From a virus, in IMG/VR virus record IMGVR_UViG_3300032265_000353, positions 1-20,012 of that record: 20,012 nt of DNA; one strand, given 5' to 3'. The notes beneath the pieces were generated by a model that had not been told where the DNA came from, did not search any database, and saw nothing but the letters and a program-made list of their open reading frames with translations. Position numbers and translations under genes: made by a program. Each line of letters opens with the position of its first letter. The first letter of the stretch is position 1. Shown here one piece after another: positions 15,001 to 20,012 of this stretch.

Positions 15001-15146
15001 ACTAGCAGATAGTTGTTGCTGTCGAATCTAGCATTTTCAGTACTATTGATACTGAATGTTATCGGAGCACTAGGAGCATTTATAGTACCAGTGGTAATTG
15101 CACCCGCGCTGTTTTCGATAAATGATAGATTACTGGCAATTGACAT
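11688..15146 (-). CDS. Second modular tail fibre with self-cleaving S74 chaperone domain
   Basis: This 1152-residue fibre shares its first 210 residues with the 1369-residue fibre, with few substitutions, and then diverges. It has the GGTAGQ...GPGTAGQ repeats, TLMA-containing repeats (near 260-330), one YYPTFVSANNATSAYM-YTTSSFYINP linker near residue 390, a VGLGTTTPNSKLDV motif, an SSGQILQSNGDAAPTWV linker and a distinct Tyr- and Trp-rich beta domain (about 745-879) that may be a receptor-binding module. GNVGIGTTNPAYKLQV follows. The C-terminal S74 chaperone has the nucleophile S1033 and K1038 of SDRRLK and ends in a coiled coil of about 30 residues. The ATG at 15144-15146 has GGGA upstream. 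S74 proteins are known to cleave themselves after trimerisation; that this one does is inferred from the intact dyad. Confidence 0.88.
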   Translation of the reverse strand: MSIASNLSFIENSAGAITTGTINAPSAPITFSINSTENARFDSNNYLLVGYTTSQGAYRLQVNGSLYASGSIIGNITGNVTGTVSTASNVAGGTAGQIHYQSAPGLTGFAGPGTAGQILTSAGTSAPVYVNTSSFMVGISLVANTATNIAGGTAGQVPYQTAAGQTSFIGPGTAGQILVSTGASAPAYTNTASVYVQNAVYVNNIIGGTAGQLVYQTAPNTTGFISTGSMYVQRAVQADSAAGSAGSVTNALTIGTGLSGSPSSTYNGSAAITISLNTATLMASAVQVSNSLTAGAGLTGTAFNGSAPQTWTLNTATLMATSVNLTGGAAGSLPYQSSANTTAMLGLGTAGYVLTAGASAPQWTAIGSLSAGTATNAVNIATVAQTASANYYPTFVSANNATSAYMAEYTTSSFYINPSTGAVTHSGTGGVNFAQPTPINFANGQYIKDNGAGGFIQYSGAAFQLVATNGITMGTSAYAQQSGATLSVNGGAYINGTVTATNFVGNISGSATGSAGSAGYTGNINATANTNVFEYIVGVSASGSTTAAATVATSVPVGFNASTGLVGLGTTTPNSKLDVRFAALSTSTQLNHILLQSLADGANNQLGARTGITFNNRTVDYVASGGLSTAGVYGVSTDNNVYARQLGLVFYTSALDAAATEKLRITSAGALAFGGAANYGSSGQILQSNGDAAPTWVNASGITSGATSLTNTYVGFGSASNLLTGSANLTWNGTTLYINGRLQNAGGLKTYSVSTGGQGNVNAIYEIMKISRDSVNWSTNTSYEITVYSSYYTSGGYTKWLLTYGYGDTGTLVCTYASGGGKMRVYLGSEVTVNANCQYKPVFLDIPPYMQASIEVRYNTTEVGAVGSINSSGQVFFSAIMTASGGTGAFYSGDIHLVPSGGNVGIGTTNPAYKLQVVGANTTGTPLAQFNATGTGAFQRGVQLFNTALAAGESIMYSVGTADSSRQMGQMYYYYAGSNSTSNRLSFGLHSVDDVINILGSGNVMIGTTADNGGKLGVSGEIRATNEITAYYSDRRLKENVNPITNAVDKILKLNGITYNPNDLAESFGFDKTQEIVGLFADEVEEVLPQAVRPAPFDQTAEGVSKSGENYKTIQYEKLVPLLIEAIKEQNTIIESQQAKIDRLMKHLGLED
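12510..12912 (-). other. Distinct beta-rich domain in the 1152-residue fibre
   Basis: This covers residues of about 745-879 of the 1152-residue fibre. It is unlike the low-complexity surroundings: Tyr, Trp and Lys rich, with IYEIMKISRD, SYEITVYSSYY, KWLLTYGYG and YKPVFLDIPPYMQASIEVRY segments that look like alternating beta strands. It is absent from the 1369-residue fibre. Comparable Tyr-rich blocks occur in other phage fibres before the S74 domain. A receptor or glycan-binding role is plausible but unproved. Confidence 0.5.
13893..13977 (-). repeat. Fibre linker cassette in the 1152-residue fibre
   Basis: This encodes YYPTFVSANNATSAYMAEYTTSSFYINP, the single copy of the linker in this fibre. 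Other copies are at 8644-8740, 9775-9857 and 10557-10640. Confidence 0.7.
14530..15146 (-). repeat. N-terminal copy of a duplicated fibre segment, second copy
   Basis: This is the counterpart of 11000-11608. Identical runs of more than 30 bases occur at 14599-14633 and 14692-14726, showing the copies have been kept alike by recent duplication or gene conversion. Confidence 0.8.
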
Positions 15147-15162
15147 ATTGATTTCCCAAAAT

Positions 15163-15185
15163 ATTTACTGTATTTACCAGTAAAT
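15163..15185. repeat. Inverted repeat enclosing a late promoter core
   Basis: ATTTACTG (15163-15170) and CAGTAAAT (15178-15185) are perfect 8-bp arms around a 7-base loop, TATTTAC. The repeat starts at the stop codon of the 1068-residue gene, and on the minus strand it is followed by ATTTTG. The core of the GGTAAATA promoter lies across the loop. It could be a weak hairpin terminator combined with a promoter. Confidence 0.5.
15171..15178 (-). promoter_or_regulatory. Late promoter core for the 1152-residue fibre
   Basis: GTAAATAC preceded by G on the minus strand would start transcription near 15165 and leave a 19-base leader with a GGGA ribosome binding site. A second core (GTAAATAT, about 15161-15168) lies closer to the start and could be an alternative. 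Confidence 0.55.
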
Positions 15186-18100
15186 TAAGCCTGAGCCTCG
15201 CCCCATCTCAAAACCAAGTTTGTGTTAATAGTTGTTCCCTGAGTCAAATAAACATTGACCATCAAGACGTCAGGACCATTGGGATAAGCATTTCTACCTC
15301 CTAGTGGGGTATTGGTCAATTCTTTCAATGAACTTAAATCTAACGAGTCTTTGTTAGCAGGAGCACTAATGAATGAGAAAATAGTTTCACCTGGTAACGC
15401 ATATGAGTTACGATAGAAGCTAATATTGTTACCATTATTTACTGTGTTAATAATTGTGTTGTTTAAAGTCACATTACCTGAACCAATACTTTGCACAGTT
15501 GTACCACCCGCTAGTGACAGGTTGTTTGTAGTGTTAACAACCGCATCACCTACTGCAATACTAGCTGTACTTGCAACTGTTAGAATAAATGTACCGCTGT
15601 TTGAATTACCGTTAGCTGTAGTAGTAACAGTTGCAGTATTATCAAATGTAATACTTGTACCGGCAGCAACCTGACTAAACGATGGCTGACCTGTTGGAAT
15701 TGCCGGGCTGTTTAATGCGTTCCAAGTAATGTTAGTTGCAGTACTTGGATAGTTGCTTGGATTTAAGATACCTTCGATAACCAATGCGGAGTTAGCAGTT
15801 GCACCGCCACCTGATGTAATTTCAATAGAGCTCAATAATAACTGTGCTCGATTAATAAGATCGCGCACACCCAAGTCGCCTGTAATAGCGTTACTAACAC
15901 TTGGTGCTAGACGAATAGCAAAGGCTGTGGTCTTCTTAGTCGACACACTGATGTTGGTAGCTTGATAGTTGAAAATGTATCCACGGTCTTGGTCAAAGTT
16001 ACCGTCTGTGATAAATGCCGAACCCCAGTGACTGACGTTTGGTGTGGCGTTTTGTCCCACAAGGATAACGCCTGTACCCAATGAGTGAGTTGCTGCCGCG
16101 GCGCCTGTAAATGATCTATTCTGTCCGCCAGCAAACTGTGTTAGTGTAGCATTACGGGTAAGGCCGCTCAGTGTACCTGTGCTGGTAGTCAAACTGGTAT
16201 AGCTGATCAATTCATTGTCAACAAAAACAAACGCCGGGTAAGTTGCACTAGCCTGTGGAAAGTAGGTAGCATCTGTAACTGTCATCACAGTATCAATTGC
16301 GGCAATGGTGTTGGTCAATGTTGAACGAGCGCCTTCATTAATAACTTCGTAGCGAACTGGCATGTTGCCTGAACGCATGTAGGCTTCGTTATTGACGTTG
16401 CTGTTTCTCTGGCGGTGTACAGTGATATAGTTACCATCTGCGCCGCGTAGCATCCAGTCGATAAAACCAGCACCATACCAGGTCCATTGTAGACCCACCA
16501 TCTGCATCTTACTGACATTTATGTTGTACCCACTAGGATTGAATACACCATTTGATCCGTCGCACCGGTCTATGTTCCATGTACTCTGTGGATATAGCTT
16601 GTCTATAACTTTGGTCATCTTGGCCGCAGTGACGTTGACAGCACCGCGCCATTGTGGTGTTACATACATAGATGTTTGGCTAACAACCTGTGTAACCTGA
16701 TGTGTTAATCCGCGAACAACAACCTTGTCGCCTGCAATCAACTGATCTTGGAAACGAGTGTTTACACCTGTAACTAGGCCGCTACCAATAGTCATTGACA
16801 CAGTACCGCCCATGTTCATAGTGGCCACACGCTGGCCTAGTGCAATCTGTATACCATCATACTGCCAGAACATGCCGTTTTGATCGTCAAATGTTCCTGC
16901 GCGAACTGTTGAACCATACCAGTTAACTAGACTGACTAGACACGGTGTTCCTAGAACTGCGCTGGTTGAACTCAGTGTAGTGGTTGATAAGACTGTAAAT
17001 GTACGCTCGTCAACAATGCTGGCCACATAGTAGTTACCGTTATAACCATTTGAGCTAATACCGCTTAGGTTAATGTAGGCACCTGGCTGTAGACCGTGAT
17101 CTGTATCATCGCAAACAACAGTAATTGTTGCACCGACACCTGTACCACTTGCTGTTACGCTACGAATAATGTAGTTAGGTGCTAGCAATAGTCCGGTGTT
17201 ATAGTTAATAGCCTTACCAGACTGATAACGAATATATTTCTTACTCATACGCACAGCGCCTGCACCATAGGCAGTACTACCTGTACCTAACTGTACACCG
17301 CCGTCGAATGGTCTGTGTACATAGAATGCGTCTGAACGAGCATAAACACTACCAGTCGGTGTACCTGAGATAGAACCCACATTTCGTGCTGAATAACTTA
17401 TTGTGGTTGCACTAGGTACTGCGGTAACAAAGAAAGGCCCTTGACATAGTGTGTGATTGTTCGAACCGTTATCACTATTAATAACTGCCATGATAGTATT
17501 GCCTGGCAACAATCCGTGGTTGGTAGCAAAAGTAACTGTTACAGTACCGGTTGTGCTAGCACCTGAACCACTTGTTGAAAATGTCACATCGCCACGAGCA
17601 GAACCTGTATAGAAACCACCCTTACGAACTACGGTATAGCTAGCACTGATTGTATCACCGTTGTTAACACCTACTTTACCTTTGGCATAATAAGTTAAAG
17701 TCTGTGTTGTAGGAACGCTGTTAATGATAAACGATCCCTGCGCACGACTGTAACTAGAAACGGTCGAGTCAAGACCACTAACTGTGATAGCAGTACCTGT
17801 GGTTAAATTATGTGGTACTGTTGTAGTAACAGTAATCAAACTTTCAATACTTGATGCCGATGCGCCACCGCCTGATGCATCAGTAGTAATAGTACCCAAT
17901 GTCAAATCACTACCTGGTACTTCATAGATACCTGGATAGTTACGCAGGGTACTGATCTGCTGCCACTTGGTAGGCTGTAGTCCGTACTCAAAGTCAGCAT
18001 CAAGCATAGACTGTGGCTGGCTAACACGCTGGCGTTCAAAAGCATCTGTGCCCACGCCATATGCGCGAGTAAACACTACACCGTCAGCTCTTTCTGCATA

Positions 18101-18391
18101 AATCTGCAGAGTATCTGTTGACGCCATGCCCACTGTACTGATACCTAGTGTAACAGTAGTGATACCGTCACTGTTTAATAGAGTATTTGGAAAACTGGCA
18201 GAGTTAGCTCGGCTAAAACTTACACTGGTTCCTGTATAGGTTGGGCTGGCAAAGTTATATAATACTGTATTTCTTGTGGTATTTGTGATTACCAATAACT
18301 GATCCATTTTCCAGTTGCCCGGAATAGTGATCGTTCCTGCACCTGCAGATCCCGGTGTAAACACATAAGTTCTTAATAGTTGTTTGGCCAT
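15185..18391 (-). CDS. Large virion structural protein of the fibre/baseplate module
   Basis: This 1068-residue protein resembles a large, conserved structural protein of T4-type cyanophages, placed with tail fibres. Its N-terminus is MAKQLLRTYVFTPGSAGAG, and it has the marked motif SMLDADFEYGLQPTKW at residues 128-143. The first 560 residues contain repeated beta units (TTVPHNLTTGTAITVSGLDS, then FATNHGLLPGNTIMAVINSD, then DDTDHGLQPGAYINLSG), each with an HGL or HNL motif. The centre has a WTWYGAGFIDWMLRGADGNY segment followed by AYMRSGNMPVRYE. The C-terminus ends in LRWGEAQA. There is no signal peptide, membrane segment or S74 domain. The ATG at 18389-18391 has AAGGA upstream at a long spacing and a late core before it. 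It probably links fibres to the baseplate or is itself a fibre; I cannot separate these. Confidence 0.8.
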   Translation of the reverse strand: MAKQLLRTYVFTPGSAGAGTITIPGNWKMDQLLVITNTTRNTVLYNFASPTYTGTSVSFSRANSASFPNTLLNSDGITTVTLGISTVGMASTDTLQIYAERADGVVFTRAYGVGTDAFERQRVSQPQSMLDADFEYGLQPTKWQQISTLRNYPGIYEVPGSDLTLGTITTDASGGGASASSIESLITVTTTVPHNLTTGTAITVSGLDSTVSSYSRAQGSFIINSVPTTQTLTYYAKGKVGVNNGDTISASYTVVRKGGFYTGSARGDVTFSTSGSGASTTGTVTVTFATNHGLLPGNTIMAVINSDNGSNNHTLCQGPFFVTAVPSATTISYSARNVGSISGTPTGSVYARSDAFYVHRPFDGGVQLGTGSTAYGAGAVRMSKKYIRYQSGKAINYNTGLLLAPNYIIRSVTASGTGVGATITVVCDDTDHGLQPGAYINLSGISSNGYNGNYYVASIVDERTFTVLSTTTLSSTSAVLGTPCLVSLVNWYGSTVRAGTFDDQNGMFWQYDGIQIALGQRVATMNMGGTVSMTIGSGLVTGVNTRFQDQLIAGDKVVVRGLTHQVTQVVSQTSMYVTPQWRGAVNVTAAKMTKVIDKLYPQSTWNIDRCDGSNGVFNPSGYNINVSKMQMVGLQWTWYGAGFIDWMLRGADGNYITVHRQRNSNVNNEAYMRSGNMPVRYEVINEGARSTLTNTIAAIDTVMTVTDATYFPQASATYPAFVFVDNELISYTSLTTSTGTLSGLTRNATLTQFAGGQNRSFTGAAAATHSLGTGVILVGQNATPNVSHWGSAFITDGNFDQDRGYIFNYQATNISVSTKKTTAFAIRLAPSVSNAITGDLGVRDLINRAQLLLSSIEITSGGGATANSALVIEGILNPSNYPSTATNITWNALNSPAIPTGQPSFSQVAAGTSITFDNTATVTTTANGNSNSGTFILTVASTASIAVGDAVVNTTNNLSLAGGTTVQSIGSGNVTLNNTIINTVNNGNNISFYRNSYALPGETIFSFISAPANKDSLDLSSLKELTNTPLGGRNAYPNGPDVLMVNVYLTQGTTINTNLVLRWGEAQA

Positions 18392-18411
18392 TTTATTCTA
18401 AATCCTTCGTA

Positions 18412-18419
18412 TATTTATT
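18412..18419 (-). promoter_or_regulatory. Late promoter core for the 1068-residue protein gene
   Basis: AATAAATA on the minus strand differs from TATAAATA by one base. It lies in the 33-base gap after the upstream fibre stop and would give a leader of about 15 bases. Confidence 0.55.
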
Positions 18420-18424
18420 GTGCA

Positions 18425-20012
18425 TTATAGTCCCATTGCTATGCTCAAAGCAGTAGCCAAGGTGGTTATGTCTACACCATTCTGTTGCAGGCTACCTGAT
18501 ACATTTAAAGTACCGTTAATCGTACCACCACTACTACTTATGGCATTGGTAATACTTACTGAGTTGAAGCTGACTACACCAACAACTACACCGTTGGCAG
18601 GAATACTGCCAAACACGATGCTTGTACCGTTGTTGGCGGTATAGGTATTTGGCATTTGCAGTGTACCATTTTGGAATACCTGTACTGTTGCTGTGTTGTA
18701 GTTTGTGGTAAAAGTAGTTGTAGTACCGTTACTGGTATATTGATTAAATGAGTATGCCTGTTGGGCACTTACAGCATACCCTTGGCTTGCAATAACCTGT
18801 ACTATATCACCTGTATTACGACCGGCGGATAATACCACTGTAGTACCGTTGCTGGCTGTAAAGTCACCTGCTACTGAGCTAAAGCTGATACCGTTGACAA
18901 TAACCTGAATCTGTCCAACTGTATATCCGCCTGCCACAGTAAATGTTGTCTGTCCTGCCGTGGCAGTAAATGTCTGTATGCTGGTTGGTAGTATCTGCGC
19001 ACCATTGGTATAGATGTTACCTGCCCATAAGCTACCTTGTATGCCCACACCACCTAATACCTGTAGCGCACCTGTTGTGGTCGATGTTGCTGTTGTGGTA
19101 TTTGCAATATTAACAATACTAGTTGCTGTTACAAGTCCACCAATATAAACACCGCCACTGAAACCTGCGCCACCTTGTACAACCAATGTACCGCTGGCAG
19201 TTGAGCTAGTAGGAGTATTCCACTTGTTGATAGACACAGCTATCATGGTGTTGGTAACTGTGGTCGCAGTAACTTCTGCTAGGAATTTAAAGTTTGTACC
19301 AGTGGTTGTTGTACCAAATACCAAGTCACCGTTACCTGCTGTAGCGTTTTTACCAACCATAACATAGCCATCATTTGGTGTTAGAGCAGTACCTAGACTG
19401 TTAGCCTGTGTACCATCCCATAGACTGCTAGTGATACCCATATCGATGTATGAGTTAGCTGAGGTAACATTATCAGCAGATGCCACAATGTCAGTAGACG
19501 CCTTTGCACCACTGTTGACGTTCTGTACATTTATCTCCATGTAATCGTTATAATTACCAGAGGCCTGGAACATGGTTTGACCGAATGGAGTATAGTTTGC
19601 AACACCGGCATACAGAGCGCCGTTACCAGTTGCATCACCTAAGAATACACCGTTGGTAGCAGTAACCTGACTAACTGTAATAGTTGCGTTAGTACCAGTA
19701 ATAACTCCGTTAACTGTTAAGTTACCGGTAACAACTGCGTTTCTTCCCACGGTTAAATCAGATGCTATACCAACGCCGCCTGCAACATATAAAGCATTAG
19801 CAGAAATAGTAGCAGTATTGGATGCAGTGCTGGCCACAGTCAACTGGTTGGCAAAATAGCTGTTACCTGTAACGCCAAGGCCGCCTGCTGTAACAACTAG
19901 ACTTTGACCTGTTGGTATACTAGCACTGGCAACACCTGTGGCTGTTACTGTAACTTGGGTAACATACGCTGGGGTAGTTCCGTTGCTGGCCAGTATTGCC
20001 CCAGGAGTTCCG
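18425..20012 (-). CDS. Tail fibre or fibre-like protein, 3' part (5' end outside window)
   Basis: The frame is open to the right edge, so this is the C-terminal 528 residues of a longer protein; a TTG at 19843 is just an internal codon, since the reading frame continues without a stop to base 20012. The sequence has features of marine phage fibres: repeated GGVGIxxxLTVGRN and ALQVLGGVGIQGSLWAGNIYTNG units, which recur as beta turns, and a C-terminal pair of related domains. The first contains QTFTATAGQTTFTVAGGYTV, VIVNG and FTASNGTTVVLSAG; the second contains TSNGTTTTFTTNYN, VFQNG and YTANNGTSIVFGS. It ends in NGVDITTLATALSIAMGL, without an S74 domain. Role as a fibre is likely; N-terminal attachment cannot be judged. 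Confidence 0.8.
   Translation of the reverse strand, partial: GTPGAILASNGTTPAYVTQVTVTATGVASASIPTGQSLVVTAGGLGVTGNSYFANQLTVASTASNTATISANALYVAGGVGIASDLTVGRNAVVTGNLTVNGVITGTNATITVSQVTATNGVFLGDATGNGALYAGVANYTPFGQTMFQASGNYNDYMEINVQNVNSGAKASTDIVASADNVTSANSYIDMGITSSLWDGTQANSLGTALTPNDGYVMVGKNATAGNGDLVFGTTTTGTNFKFLAEVTATTVTNTMIAVSINKWNTPTSSTASGTLVVQGGAGFSGGVYIGGLVTATSIVNIANTTTATSTTTGALQVLGGVGIQGSLWAGNIYTNGAQILPTSIQTFTATAGQTTFTVAGGYTVGQIQVIVNGISFSSVAGDFTASNGTTVVLSAGRNTGDIVQVIASQGYAVSAQQAYSFNQYTSNGTTTTFTTNYNTATVQVFQNGTLQMPNTYTANNGTSIVFGSIPANGVVVGVVSFNSVSITNAISSSGGTINGTLNVSGSLQQNGVDITTLATALSIAMGL

Noticed and set aside
7499-15146. A diversity-generating retroelement behind the fibre variation
   Set aside because: No reverse transcriptase gene is present, the repeats do not show an adenine-only change pattern against a template, and the C-termini are S74 chaperones rather than variable lectin folds.
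18425-19843. A TTG at 19843 as the start of the last fibre gene
   Set aside because: The same frame continues without a stop through 19844-20012 with matching fibre-like composition, so the gene is simply cut by the window edge.
1-20012. tRNA or photosynthesis genes that would point to a cyanobacterial host
   Set aside because: None could be found on reading either strand, so no host claim is made.

Overview
The window is a piece of a tailed, contractile (T4-like) bacteriophage genome, most like the structural region of the T4-type phages found in aquatic bacteria such as cyanophages and their relatives. The evidence is a set of T4-type neck and tail proteins (gp13, gp14, gp15, gp18), a T4 gene 1-like dNMP kinase, long self-chaperoned tail fibres, and repeated T4-style late promoter cores of the TAAATA type before most transcription units. 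The host cannot be named: no photosynthesis gene, tRNA or other host marker is visible. Coding density is almost complete, and no gene-free stretch exceeds 300 bases. || Layout: a leftward gp18 tail-sheath gene runs off the left end (1-1270). A short rightward gene for an HNH-like zinc protein (1369-1704) overlaps, tail to tail, a leftward dNMP kinase gene (1619-2314). Leftward gp13 (2374-3132) stands back to back with a rightward unit of gp14, gp15 and a NUDIX hydrolase (3161-6160). The rest of the window is leftward. Read in its own direction it begins with the 3' part of a fibre gene (20012-18425), then a 1068-residue virion protein, two S74-type tail fibres of 1152 and 1369 residues, a 66-residue tail protein with a GTG start, a 158-residue unknown protein, and a GT-A-type glycosyltransferase (6149-6802). 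|| How the genes fit together: gp13 and gp14 form the neck that closes the filled head, gp15 caps the tail and gp18 is the contractile sheath. The fibre cluster supplies adsorption proteins. The two S74 fibres share nearly the same N-terminal base and C-terminal chaperone but differ in the middle, which is built of swappable blocks between conserved linkers. The dNMP kinase and perhaps the NUDIX protein belong to nucleotide metabolism rather than the virion. || Points for a second look: a 28-bp gap between gp13 and gp14 that seems to hold two divergent late promoters and would give nearly leaderless mRNAs; a perfect 8-bp hairpin over the dNMP kinase ribosome binding site and start codon, with a sigma70-like promoter starting inside it; a late promoter core in the loop of an 8-bp inverted repeat at 15163-15185; and the modular fibre cassettes.
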